Below, piece by piece: positions 10,920 through 22,448 of a DNA stretch of 64,000 nt. A program made the translations under genes and the position numbers. The number at the start of each line of letters is the position of its first letter. Position 1 is the stretch's first letter. The notes beneath the pieces are model-generated. The model was given only the letters and a program-made list of their open reading frames with translations, was not told the DNA's origin and ran no database searches. The stretch lies in NCBI GenBank assembly GCA_036924085.1, contig JAVGWX010000002.1, positions 152,959,571-153,023,570 on the forward strand. Reading direction: 5' to 3'. Origin of the DNA: Ariolimax columbianus (lineage: Eukaryota; Mollusca; Gastropoda; Stylommatophora; Arionidae).

Positions 10920-11470
10920 CAGGACTGTATAAAGATAAGTTGATGGAACAAGGCCACGTAAAGACATGGAACAAGGCCACGTAAAGACAAGTTGAATGGA
11001 CCAGAGACTGCGTAAAGCTAAGTTTAATGGACACTTAGCTGCATGAAAAATCTTTTTGGTGGAACATTAGCTGCATGAAAAACATTTTTGGTGGACAAGA
11101 ACCATGAGTTACATGACGACATATTTGGTGAACAATGAGTTTACACAGAGACAAGGTTCATGAACCATGAGTCACATGATGACATGTTTGATGAACAATG
11201 AGTTACACAAACACAAGGTTCATGATTCATGAACCATGAGCCACAATATGACATTTTTGATGAACAATGAGTTACACACAGAAAAGTTTGATAGAGTAAG
11301 AGCCACAAGAAGACACATTTGATAGACCTAGAGCAACGTAAGAGCAATTTTGATGAACCCTTAGCTGTATGAAGCCAAGTTCATTGAGCCAAGAGCTACA
11401 TAAAAACACGTTTGATGAGCCAAGAACTATATGAAGTAGCAATTTTGGAAATCTATGAAAATAACTCAAA
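10920..11470 (+). repeat. degenerate ~36-bp tandem array
   Basis: Recurring GATGAACAATGAGTTACAC, GAACCATGAG and ACATGATGACA words. Too diverged to count units exactly. Confidence 0.75.
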
Positions 11471-11734
11471 CCACAACATAATGTAGATGAATCAAAACAC
11501 AATCATCAGCTCAATCTGAAGTATGTGCTTTTCATGTGCTGCTTCTACCATAGTGCAGACTACAACACTGATCAGTCATTAGTTTGCTTCAAAATAGACT
11601 TAGTCATGTTTGTGACATGGAAGATGGTTGTATCCAAAAAGATATTCTCTATGAACAGTTGGCAGATGGCAAAAAAACAATTGACCTACTAGAGATTTAC
11701 AGATATGTGTAAGGAATACATGTGCATGGGGCCA

Positions 11735-11960
11735 AAGGTGCAGCACAGTGAATGAGCTAACAGCTAGTATTCTGCATCAGTGGCAGTGAACCTCAGCCAA
11801 CCAAGACCCTATTCTACGTCCAAGTGTGGCACTGAAAATAGGTCGCATTAGTGTAGTCTGGTTAAGAGAATTGGGATCGCAGAGGGAAGACAAATCCAAA
11901 AATTGCTGGGTGTGGATATCGCATCTTCACTGAAAATTATGACACAATCAATTTTAGGAC
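11735..11960 (-). mobile_element. S1 dispersed repeat, minus
   Basis: GTGAATGAGCTAACAGC, ACCAAGACCCTATTC and TTAGTGTAGTCTGGTTAAG, shared with 48095-48395. Confidence 0.65.
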
Positions 11961-12332
11961 AAATGCTGAAGAAGAAGTAAGCGGGACATGAAACCACTGG
12001 ACAATGTTCAGACATCCTTGGAAACCATAGACCAATTCAATTGGAGCTGTGCCCTGAAAAGCCACCTCAGACTGGGTGGGGAAAAAAGTTCTTTCAACGT
12101 GAAGAAGTGAAATGACAAAGCCACAAGGAAAACGAAAACCAAAAAAATCAGTGGAGAGTTATCTCTCCAAGGTCACAGCATTTTATATTCAGTCATGACT
12201 GAAAGGGGCTATTACAAACTACACAGGCGACTAGGAGTCTCCATAGAGCTTGTTCTGGAATGGTATGTGATGGCCACATGCATTTTTTATATTCCTCATA
12301 TGTTTGACAACCTTGTAGCAGAAGTCTATCAG
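11961..12332. other. no gene seen
   Basis: Unassigned; only short frames. Confidence 0.4.
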
Positions 12333-12545
12333 TTGTTGTTGTTTCGAATGCCCACAATGAGTTTACGCTTTTACGCACCCTGAAAAGGACGTTGAGTGGT
12401 GGGTTGTGGTAGTTTTCCTCACATCCTGAGCACGCTGATGAAGGTGGATCGGGGTCCTTCAGGCGGTTGTGTTATGCTTGGCTTCATCTGCGTGCCGCTC
12501 ACTACTACTGGGATCAAGTTTATCAGTCATTGTATCAGTGCTGCA
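12333..12545 (-). mobile_element. S2 retroposon, minus, 5'-truncated
   Basis: GTTGTTGTTTCGAATGCCCAC followed by CTCACATCCTGAGCACGCTG and CTTCATCTGCGTGCCGCTCA; stops before the 5' unit. Confidence 0.8.
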
Positions 12546-13289
12546 GATGTCTACACCTGGCAAACCTCTTGACCTACTCCTAAGATATACATATAACAGG
12601 TTAGTATGATAGCTTTCCACCTTCCCTTAACAATATGTGGTCTTCTTTATCAGTGTATACCAAACAAGGGTTTCTAATCTCAGCCCAAAAAGCAATTCAC
12701 ATGACAAGGCAAGATAGGAGATACAAGAGGATATTTTATGTTAAGTAGAAAATGACATAACGGCACTTCAGCGGACTAGTGCTAGTCTTCAATTTGGTGA
12801 TACCCTATGCTATATAAAGGTAGGAGGTCCTTTGTTAAAAAAACTCAGCAGGTCTCACAAAACTTGAAAAATATATATAACATTGAATTAATAGCAGGGT
12901 ATGTAAAGAGAAAAATAGAAGTAAGTAGATATTTTTGTCAAAAGTGAAAAATACAAATTATTTCCAAATGAATGCACATGTTGAGTACCTATATTTAATA
13001 ACCAGAGAGCTCAATGTTGGAACTTCTGGAATGGTCAATTTTTCTCATTTATAAACAATTGCTGTGCAACATTTAAAAGGACTTGAAAACATCAGTCTTT
13101 CTATTACATTGCAAAACAAAAACAAACCTCTAGCAGTGTTGTACAGACACTTTTAAAGATTTTACAAGAACGAATTAAAAAGATAGGGAAGTAGACAAAG
13201 AGCAGCTTATGTTTCAAAAGAACAATGGAACTAGAGAGACAACACTTTGTATGAAAATGTTGGCAGAAAAGGATGTAGAGGTACACAAG
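12546..13289. other. no gene seen
   Basis: AT-rich unassigned sequence with short frames only. Confidence 0.4.
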
Positions 13290-13832
13290 ATTATCTATAT
13301 GTTGTTCAAAGACTATAGTAAAGTATAGTCCAGCATGGAAAGTGAATTAAGTGTCTAAGACATTGATCTAGATAGAAAAGAGACCTAGATTACTCAGTAA
13401 TATCAGTTGTACATCACAAGTAAAGATGGTGACCTGTATTTGGAACAGTTCGCAACAGTAAAACATGGACAGATCTGCTCATCATATATTGATGTAAAAT
13501 GAGGTGTGAGACAGGGATGTGTGTTGTCACCTTGTCTGTTTAGCATTCACACAGAGAAAATTTTCAGAAAGATTGAAGGGATGCTAAGGCATAAGAAAAA
13601 TCCACAATCTGAGATATGCTGATGACACAGTATTCTTAGCTAAAAGTGAGCAAGAGTTGCAGGAACTGGTGGAAACAATCAACAACAGAAGTAAAGAATA
13701 TGGATTTTATATCAACATTAGAGAAGAAAAACTATGATAATTAGCAAAACAGATATGAAGCCGACAGTGAACATCAAATGTAAAAAGTGAGATACTGGTA
13801 CGTCAGCAGTTACTTGTTCCTAAAACAGATAA

Positions 13833-14616
13833 TGGTGATGATGATAATGCTGTTGAATGCCCACAATGAGTAGGATTACTCTTTTGTGTGCCCTAAAAAG
13901 GACATTAAGTGACCAGTTGTAGTAGCTTTCTTCACATCCTGAGCATGCTGATGAAGGTGGAACAGGGTTCTTCATGTGGTTGTGCTATGCTTGACTTCAT
14001 CTGCATGTTGCTCACTGCTAAATGATCACATCGATCCCCCACCTCGTTAAATAGGCTGCCATAAAAACAGCCCGATTCCATTAAAGGATACCTGCTATGA
14101 AGCGAGTTGGGGGTCTTGATCCGTATATTTTACCTGACCCTGACTAACATGTCTTGATCCGTATATTTTACCTGACCCTGACTAACATGTCTTGATCCGT
14201 ATATTTTACCTGACCCTGACTAACATGTCTTGATCCGTAGATTTTACCTGACCCTGACTAACATGTCTTGATCCGTATATTTTACCTGACCCTGACTAAC
14301 ATGTCTTGATCCGTATATTTTACCTGACCCTGACTAACATGTCTTGATCCGTATATTTTACCTGACCCTGACTAACATGTCTTGATCCGTATATTTTACC
14401 TGACCCTGACTAACATGTCTTGATCCGTATATTTTACCTGACCCTGACTAACATGTCTTGATCCGTATATTTTACCTGACCCTGACTAACATGTCTTGAT
14501 CCGTATATTTTACCTGACCCTGACTAACATGTCTTGATCCGTATATTTTACCTGACCCTGACTAACATGTCTGATCAATATATTTTTCCTGATCAGGCAT
14601 TAGTCTCCTCGCCCCA
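13833..14616 (-). mobile_element. S2 retroposon with 12 amplified 5' units
   Basis: Inserted in the LINE with target duplication CCTARAACAGATAA (13819-13832 and 14617-14630). Tail and body 13833-14112, then twelve 38-bp units, then half a diverged unit. Confidence 0.85.
14113..14568 (-). repeat. 38-bp tandem array, 12 copies
   Basis: Exactly 456 bp. Unit on the plus strand begins GTCTTGATCCGTATATTTTA and ends CCTGACCCTGACTAACAT. Its reverse complement shares GGGTCAGGT and GATCAAG with the 46-bp array at 8592. Confidence 0.97.
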
Positions 14617-15018
14617 CCTAGAACAGATAACAAAAAGTGATGGTAGATATAAAAAGTGAAGACAAGAATAGCACTGGCCAAAATTAGCAACACACAAAAA
14701 TATATTGACATCCAGGCAAATAATTAATAAACTAAAAATGAGAGTCATCATGTGTTATATATATTCATTATTACTATAGGGTGCGGAAATGTGAACAAGG
14801 AGCAAACAGCTGGAGGAAAAAATAGAGGTACTTGAAATGTGGATATACAGAAGAATGGATTGCATTTCATGAAAAGAAGAGCAAACAAATAAAGAAGTCC
14901 TGGTGAGATTATGAATGAGAAAGGACTTACTGAAAAACCTAAGTATCAGACAAATAAAATATTTTGGACAAATAAGAGATACGATACTCTGCTGAAAACA
15001 ATACTCAAGGAAAGATTG

Positions 15019-15385
15019 AAGGCAGACTAGCAAGATGAAGACAGCCCTAAAAGTGGGAGAACACATCAGGAGATGAACTAAGGCAGACCAGCAAGATGAA
15101 GACAGCCCTAAAAGTGGGAGAACACATCAGGAGATGAACTAAGGCAGACCAGCAAGATGAAGACAGCCCTAAAAGTGGGAGAACACATCAGGAGATGAAC
15201 TAAGGCAGACCAGCAAGATGAAGACAGCCCTAAAAGTGGGAGAACACATCAGGAGATGAACTAAGGCAGACCAGCAAGATGAAGACAGCCCTAAAAGTGG
15301 GAGAACCACATCAGGAGATGAACTAAGGCAGACCAGCAAGATGAAGACAGCCCTAAAAGTGGGATAACACATCAGGAGATGAACT
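15019..15385 (+). repeat. 61-bp tandem array, 6 copies, within LINE 3' end
   Basis: Unit starts AAGGCAGACCAGCAAGATGA and ends CATCAGGAGATGAACT. One copy has an extra C. The unit is LINE ORF2 C-terminus plus 3' end sequence. Confidence 0.93.
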
Positions 15386-15400
15386 AAAAACAGTCTGTAT

Positions 15401-17079
15401 GAGTGTACCATCAAGGCAAGTGTTAGAGAATGTTGGAGGCCCATTGCTTCCAACTGTTGCGGCAGAGACAGCATCATCATATATTTGTATTTTGAAATGC
15501 AACCCTTCGAAAGCAACTGAGCAGTTTCCACATTGATGTCACCTCATGGGAGACGCTAGCTCTAGACCACTCAGCATGATGTACAGTCATCAAACATGGT
15601 GCTCACACTGCACATCAGAGAACTATCTCTGCAACCCTAAAAAGGACAGAATGCAAGACAGCCCCCATTACCGACAATGTTCATTTCTGATAAAGTTTAT
15701 CGCACTCAGATCGAATTGTACAGTCACATCTGACTACACATATCTGAGATTGCCACCTTCTTCTCATGTGATAGACAACTATTAGTGGTCTTTTTCTGAC
15801 CTGACCTGGGTCTTCCAAGAATGCATGCCATCATCATATAAGTGGTCAGTGATTTGTTTTAGTATGTTACCCTAACCCAGGCTATTCGAGCAGCAGGCTG
15901 GTAGACCACTTGCTACTCACAGTGCAGGAGGCAATCCCTATTATCTACTCAATTTGACCCAATTGTAAATGAGTACCTGACATATTATAAAAATACTGTG
16001 TCCTTGTACAATGAAGTTTAAAACACGTCATCCTCAACCGCAGTGTATGCCATGGTTCTTTTATCCTCATTCATATCCAGTATCCCTATATGGGTGCTTT
16101 TATATCCAGAAAGCTAGTTCTTTATTCATTGTGAACCATACCCTATGGTGTGGCCCTAAGATCATCAAATAAGTCTTCATAAGGCCCTCAGACATTAGTT
16201 TGAGACCCTGAAATAGAAATGTATGTCTGACAAGACTAGAACTACAGCAAACTATATAACACATTAGTATAATAACCAAAGAGCCTAAAAATCCAGACTC
16301 AGAAATGTACAAAACTTCAGAATCTCTATTTTTTTCAATGGTTTAAAGGTACACTTTAAACAAGAAACAAATTCACTTTAGAAATGTTCTGATTAAATCA
16401 TCACAAATGAACAGCACAAACTTTGTATCAGCAACAATTTGTTACTGTGAAATGATAAATGTTTCTGAGACAATAGTAAAATTTTCTGCTGTAATGTATT
16501 TTCTTATTTCTATCAAAATTTTAATGAGAATGTAAAATCTGAAAATCCTTGGTCGCTCAATATCTGGGTAGTCTGGATTTGAGGCTTTCTTCAAACTTTG
16601 TTAAAACTATATACCTACAATATAGCAAACAGCAAATGGGGGGCGCTGTTATTTACAATGCAATAAGGTTTCACTAATGCAAATTACAGTTATTCAAGAA
16701 AGAGCCATCATGAATTTATGCGTGAGGACTAACAACATCCTTAAAACGATTTTTACCAGTTCCACTGTCACACTCTACAGAGATATCAAGTCAATGAGCA
16801 TGACTGCAGTGAAACTCTATACAAATAATGAATGAAAAACAGGCAAGGCTGGAAAGCAATTTTAACTTGATATACCGGACCTTTAAAAACACCTTACAAT
16901 GTATTAAAAAACCATACAATTAAATGACTTTGGAACACACAAGATCAAAAATTTAAAATAGCAAAATGTACACATTCATCATCTTATCTTCTTCTACTTT
17001 TTCTGTTCACTCATTGATTTTAATACGATCAGACGAGTTTCTGTGATGAACTCAACCTTTGTCTAGAACTACTCTTTAT
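15401..17079. other. no gene seen
   Basis: About 1.7 kb with no recognised exon, retroelement or array; the longest plain stretch left of the SLC17-like gene. Confidence 0.4.
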
Positions 17080-17420
17080 CTCCATACAACTGAGTTAAGT
17101 ATTGGGTAGTTTAGCCAGTGAGGGTGCTCAATTGGTTATACTGAAGGGCTGTTCTGTAAAACATGCTCTGCAGTTTGTTCACTCAGTCCACATGTGCACA
17201 GTGGTGAAGCAGACATATGAAACCTGTACATGTGTTTATTTAGTGTGTTATGCCCTGTTCTGAAGTGAAGAATGGTGATCTGTCCCTGTCAGTCAAGAGT
17301 TGGGTAGTCATCGTTGGGTTGGTACTGATCTTTTCTAACATCCAGAAAAGATCTCTTTTTGTCAAAGTATGTGATTTCAGTGTTTTTCTCTTCCAATTCG
17401 TCTTCTTTTTTGCAAACATG
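17080..17420 (-). mobile_element. LINE RNase H C-terminal remnant
   Basis: Minus frames give ILHFRTGHNTLNKHMYR, CTCGLSEQTAEHVLQ, matching the post-RNase H zinc-knuckle region. Frameshifted. Confidence 0.7.
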
Positions 17421-17667
17421 TCTGCTTTTCATTCTCACATATTCCCTATACACTTATGTCATTAGAATTCTTAGGGAACAAATACTTCTTTCCTGTACCA
17501 TCTGTACGGCTGTTGATATTTTCAATCTATGCCTCAATAATGTTTCTTTAACACCATCAATCCATCTTTCTTTATCTTCCTCAAGCTTTGAAGTCAAGCT
17601 GTCTAGTGATTTACGTATGCACAACAGATTTGTTTTGATACTTTCCTCCTTCTTCTTCTTCTGCATT

Positions 17668-17830
17668 TGTTCTCAATCTCCTGCTACCATGCCCTGACCA
17701 GGGCAAGTAGCAGGATGTAGTACAAAGAACGGAATATGTTGTGTCACTAGTTTACAGCTTTACTGCGATATTTGCACCTTTTGCTCCAACACATCCGTCT
17801 TTGGCAGCGATATACATTCCTGTCGTATGA
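17668..17830 (+). mobile_element. S1 dispersed repeat, partial
   Basis: CTCAATCTCCTGCTACC, GCGATATTTGCACCTTTTG and TCCAACACATCCG, as in 20812-21180. Confidence 0.7.
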
Positions 17831-18489
17831 CCAAACAATTTCATTCTTTGTCTATATATGTCATGCATGACATTGTTCCCATTTTTACTGTCTGATTTCA
17901 TCAGTTCTCACCTTTGATTTTTCTTTTAGCCCTGACTGATTTGATGGCTATCTCATATCACATGTTGTGATCCTTCTTCATTCTGATATCTTGACCAGTG
18001 TCCATGTCCGACACTGATAGCAGAAAGTTGGTATAAATACACTGTTGATGATTTATTTTTTTGGTCTCATTTAGGACTTCATGATGGCCACTATTATCTA
18101 AGAATTTCTTTACATACACAATTTCAGCCTGGACAGCGGCTAATAGCCTGCTCTTCAATTTTCAACTATCTATGGTTCTTTTATGTGCACATTATGGATA
18201 TGGGGCCTCTGAGTTCATCACATGTCTCCAATAGGCTAGACGTCTGATCTTATAGCCCTTGAGAGAAAGGGATGCGGGAGGATTCAAACATCCATTATTT
18301 TGTGCATTTATTTCTTGAGAGGCGAGCACCTTCCATCTCAACTACAGCAACCCTTACTTAAAAACTTTAGAATTTAAAAAATCTCCATTACCATGAACAC
18401 AGAATCAAAGAAGGAATAATTAATCATGGTACAATAATAATAATAACAAAAACATTCAAGCTGGAAATATAATTTATTCATTTAACTGC

Positions 18490-18560
18490 AGATGGTGGAT
18501 GTGTCGTACCGATAGGTGCAAATATCGCAGTCAAGCTGTAAACTAGCAACACAAAGCAGA
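18490..18560 (-). mobile_element. S1 dispersed repeat, short fragment
   Basis: GGTGCAAATATCGCAGTCAAG and CTGTAAACTAGCAACACAA, the reverse of 17740-17800. Confidence 0.6.
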
Positions 18561-19164
18561 GCACTTGCTTCTCATTGCAAAAAGAACCAGGTTCACTCTC
18601 TAATAGCCACATGCTCCAGTTTAGTCAGCTGTATGTGGGTACCAGACTTTTGTTAGAGAAAGTAAGTCAGAAAAGAGCGGAACTGGTAGCACATCACAAA
18701 CATGCTGAGACCTCACACAATGAAGTCTCTATCACTTTATCCCTGATGGCAGTGTCTGGTTTTGGACTAATTTTTCAAATTTGTTCCTTTTCTTTTTCAA
18801 CCAAGTCATTCCTTGTCTATCTTGTGATATAGATGTTTGCCAGAGAAAGTGCGACACTGTTGCCTAATGTCTTCCTCTTGAATTTCTGTAAAATATTACA
18901 TTCAATTTTGTAAATCTGTTTACAAATCATAATGAATGATGAGCTTAAGTTGTACTTCTTTGGCCAAGTGTATTGTGTTGGATGTTTCAAGTTTGTGTTG
19001 TAGTGTTTCTCCGATTCATCTATCCATCTGCTTGACAGCTTTTCTTATGCCCTGTAGCCAAATCTTCTGGCATTGTAAGTGTGCAGTGGTACTTGACCAG
19101 GTTGCATCCTCATGAGATGACTGAAAAATCTTATTTCCAAACTTCAAATGTTTTCAGCACAAGT
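18561..19164. other. no gene seen
   Basis: Unassigned sequence; short frames only. Confidence 0.4.
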
Positions 19165-19515
19165 GGCTGTTGTTGTTTGTTGTTTGCGAATGCCCACAAT
19201 GAGTAGGTTACTCTTTTGTGTGCCCTGAAAAGGACGTTAAATAGCGGGTTGCAGTAATTTTCCTCACATCCTGAGCCTGCTGATGAAGGTGGACTGGGGT
19301 CCTCCAGGTGGTTGTGCTATGCTTAGCTTCATCTGCATTCACTCACTATTATGGTTATCAAATCGATCTCTCACCTTGTTAGCCTGGCTGCTATAAAAAC
19401 AACACGTTTCCAGGGAGGGCTACTAGGAAGCCAAGGTGAGGGTCTTGGCCAGTATGTTTTGCCTGACCCTGACTAACATGTCTGATCAGTATATTTTGTC
19501 TGACCAGATGTTCCT
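19165..19515 (-). mobile_element. S2 retroposon, near full length, about 1.7 5' units
   Basis: (GTT)n tail at the left, body, then one unit GTCTTGGCCAGTATGTTTTG...ACTAACAT and a shortened second unit. The reference copy for the family with no amplification. Confidence 0.85.
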
Positions 19516-19834
19516 ATATTTCTTATGTCCTCATTTCTCATCTCATTGTATCTCTCCTGGTGACACCAATGACTTTTTATTAGACACTTGAGACAATGAA
19601 ATTGTCCTCTCATGTGCCTTGGACAAGGAACAAGTTGGACATTTGTTGCACTGATTTGGCATTCATATACTGTTTATCAGTTTATGTTTCTTGTCAAGTT
19701 GGTGTACAGATGTTTAAGCAACGATGACAGTTGATAAGTCACAGATAACCACTTGAAACCACTTGAAACCAGACCAATGAAAACCGTACAATAGACCAAA
19801 ATTTACATTGCATAATGAATGATTAGAAATATTG

Positions 19835-19990
19835 ATGTTTGTTTGAGTGTGTTTGTATTGCACAATAGACAAATGTGTATTCGCATGCTGTTTGTTTGAG
19901 TGTGTTTGTATTGCACAATAGACAGATGTGTATTCGCATGCTGTTTGTTTGAGTATGTTTGTATTACATAATAGACAGATGTGTACACCC
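19835..19990 (+). repeat. 53-bp tandem repeat, 3 copies
   Basis: Units containing GTTTGTATTGCACAATAGAC and TGTGTATTCGCATGC. Confidence 0.9.
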
Positions 19991-20194
19991 ATGAAATTAT
20001 ATATTAAACTACAAAGTACACACATCTCACAACACAGGTTCACTTCACAACATTCTTACAATGGACAAACTTCCCCATTTTCCTATATTGGGCCATCTTC
20101 TTGGGCTCTTTTCATGAGACTGGCATTGGACTGATCTAAGGACTAAGGAATCTGAGTAGATTACAAAAACGTTGTCAACATATTTGGCCAATCC

Positions 20195-20700
20195 AGAACA
20201 ATTGTCAATCAAGGTAGAAAATAGATTTCATTATCATGTAGCATGTCCAACGTCACTCTCATCACAGTTACTCTGTAAGACTCAATATTTGGCCAGTTCT
20301 TCATTTTCCATCATTCTAACCACAGTCACTGTGTTGGACTTTCAAAACTTGACCAGTTTTCTAGACTCCATCACAGTCACTCTGTAAGATTCTAAATCTT
20401 TGGGCAGTTCTTCAATCTGAATCAGAGTTACTCTGTAAGTCTCTCAATATTTGGCTAGTTCTTGATTTTCCATCATTCTAATCACTCTGTAATACTTTTA
20501 AACCTTGACCAGTTCTCTAGACTCCAACATAGTCACTCTGTAAGATTGTCAATCTTTGGCCAGTTCTCCAGCTTCTATCACACTCACTCTGCAATATTCT
20601 AAATCTTTGGACATTTCTCTAGTTTCCATCAATTCTGATCAAAGTCACTTTGCAAAGTTCTCAAATATTGGCTAGTTCTCCATCATGGTTATCTTCAGAA
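20195..20700 (+). repeat. degenerate ~60-bp tandem array
   Basis: About eight units sharing CAGTCACTCTGTAAGA, AATCTTTGGCCAGTTCT and TTCCATCATTCTAA. Confidence 0.8.
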
Positions 20701-20811
20701 CGATAATGTTTGTGTGACTATCCATGTTTCTCCTTCATACTGTGCCATGGAGAAGATGCATAACCGCAGGATTTTTGTATTTTGATTTGTTTGTTTTTAT
20801 TCTGTGATATT

Positions 20812-21180
20812 ATGGCTTGGCTTGGCTTCGTTCGTTCTCAATCTCCCGCTACTAAATCCTGACACGGGCCTAATTAGCAGAGTGTAGTCAAGAGAACAGA
20901 ATGCGTTGTGTCGTAGTTTACAGCTTGACTGCGATATTTGCACCTTTCGGTCCAACACATCTGACTTCAGCAAGCATTTTTTGGGTACCGGGTTAGCATT
21001 CCCTCTTCAATCCCTTCTCCTTAGCCAGTCTGCCCTGTTGCAGCCTGTTATCCAGGATCACCGTGTGGAGGTGTAGAAGGGTCTTGGTAGCTCTGGTTCG
21101 CTGGTCCTGATGCTAGCAGACAGCTATGGTCGCTGACTACTGCTGCTCATGCGCTGATCAGCATCTTGATCCCTCTGTGA
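20812..21180 (+). mobile_element. S1 dispersed repeat, near full length
   Basis: Longest S1 copy, from TGGCTTGGCTTCGTTCG through GCGATATTTGCACCTTTCGG, ATTTTTTGGGTACCGG, CTCTGGTTCGCTGGTCCTGA to GCGCTGATCAGC. Other copies contain subsets in both orientations. Confidence 0.75.
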
Positions 21181-21244
21181 TATTATCATTTTACATTGAT
21201 CTGCTAGTTCATAATGTAAAACAAATTGCAAAATAATCATCCCT

Positions 21245-21560
21245 GAAGAATGCCCAATCATGCTGTAGGTTGAGCCAAAATCCTGCTGGAGGGAGAGTCC
21301 AATTCATGCTGGATGGAGAGCCACAATCATGGTGGATGGGAAGCCACTAGAAGATGTGGAGATGTCACCTAAACTGAACTGATCAGTCAACCTACAGTGT
21401 GGAGATGTAATCTGAACTAAACTGAACTGATTAGGCAATCTGTGGTGTGGTAATATCACCTAAGCTGAACTGATCAGCTGACCTTCGATGTAGAGATGTT
21501 ACCTGAACTGAATTGATCAGCCGATCTTCAGTGTGGAGATGTCCCCTGAACTGAGCTGGA
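21245..21560 (+). repeat. diverged tandem repeats of a LINE 3' end unit
   Basis: 21360-21560 has about five units of the type GATGTGGAGATGTCACCT...ACTGAACTGATCAG. The same unit occurs once at the 3' end of the LINE at 43580-43610 and six times at 22905-23170 in the other orientation. 21245-21350 is a separate ~31-bp degenerate repeat. Confidence 0.75.
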
Positions 21561-21599
21561 CTGTTGTATACATAAACGGAAAAGAGAAACAGAAATGAA

Positions 21600-21990
21600 T
21601 AAATCTGGCAGAAAGTCAAAATAACATGCATGCATTTATGAGTATAAACAGACTTAAGAATGAAATGGTTTGGACATATGGAAATAATATCTTTAAAACC
21701 TACCCAACCCCTGAACCTATAACACCTTTAGCAGAGCATCAGAGCAAAAGGTAGACCAAGAAAATATTGCTGGATGATGTTTAAGAAACACTACAGAGAC
21801 ATAGATTGAAAATACAACTGACACAAAATAAGATTGCACATTCCCAAATGACATATAATGAGACAAGTGGACAGATAATAGGATGTACATATGTTGTCTG
21901 TTGAACAAATATGATTGAATGTATCACAAAAGGAACAAATCCACAGCACTTAAATCTGGCACAAAACTTCATTCAAGGACCTCATAGATA
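21600..21990 (+). mobile_element. LINE ORF2 C-terminal fragment
   Basis: RLKNEMVWTYGN, then EHQRAKGRPRKYCWMM, the basic RGRPR motif found after LINE RT domains. Weak and frameshifted. Confidence 0.5.
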
Positions 21991-22242
21991 CTAAATTTCT
22001 AAGAAAATACAAGTGAGCAAAGGTTCTGGTAGACATACCTGACAATAGACAAACAGGAAATGTCAACTTCTAGTGGTCCTACAATTATAAACATTCACCC
22101 AGATGAAGAAATGGTTTGTGTAAAGCCCTTAGTTTGCTATGACATTCCAGGGCACTTGACAGGAACAAATTTTATGAATAACTAGCATAAGTCACAAAAT
22201 TGCCTTTTAGTAATGTTTTTGTTGCAAGAATCATATTCAAAT

Positions 22243-22248
22243 TTTATT
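22243..22248 (-). promoter_or_regulatory. candidate poly(A) signal overlapping the stop codon
   Basis: AATAAA on the minus strand shares its first bases with the TAA stop of the SLC17-like gene. If used, the 3' UTR would be only about 10-30 nt; a signal further downstream is possible. Confidence 0.35.
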
Positions 22249-22448
22249 AGGTTTTTTTATCCTCTTCAGATTTGAATTTGACAGGGGGCAACATCATTTT
22301 CTCCTTTTCATGTTCATTATGTTCATCCTCTCCTGCTTCATGGATTTCCTCCAGACGAAAACCAGCTTTTTCCTGGCCTTCAGTATCGTCTTCATCCTCG
22401 TCACCATTGGCCCATTTCTGAATCTCTCCCTTGCCTAGAATGATGAAC
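22247..22448 (-). CDS. SLC17A5-like: SLC17-like exon 14 (C-tail and stop)
   Basis: Completes Trp569, then [15 protein letters not shown], the usual end of SLC17 proteins, followed by about 50 extra residues rich in Asp, Glu and Lys. Stop TAA at 22249-22247, overlapping an AATAAA hexamer. Acceptor CACTTCCAG. Confidence 0.93.

Larger units (their letters stand above)
13290..15400 (+). mobile_element. RTE-like LINE ORF2 remnant split by S2
   Basis: 13290-13832 holds RT motifs in shifting frames (FKDYSKV, GVRQGCVLSPCLF, a YADDTVFLA-type box at 13615-13640). It resumes at 14631 with the post-RT region (EVLEMWIYRRMDCIS) to 15018. Many stops and frameshifts. Confidence 0.75.

Noticed and set aside
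17250..17697. Plus-strand hydrophobic frames as a membrane protein gene
   Set aside because: Antisense of a decayed LINE RNase H region (17080-17420) and pyrimidine-rich flank.
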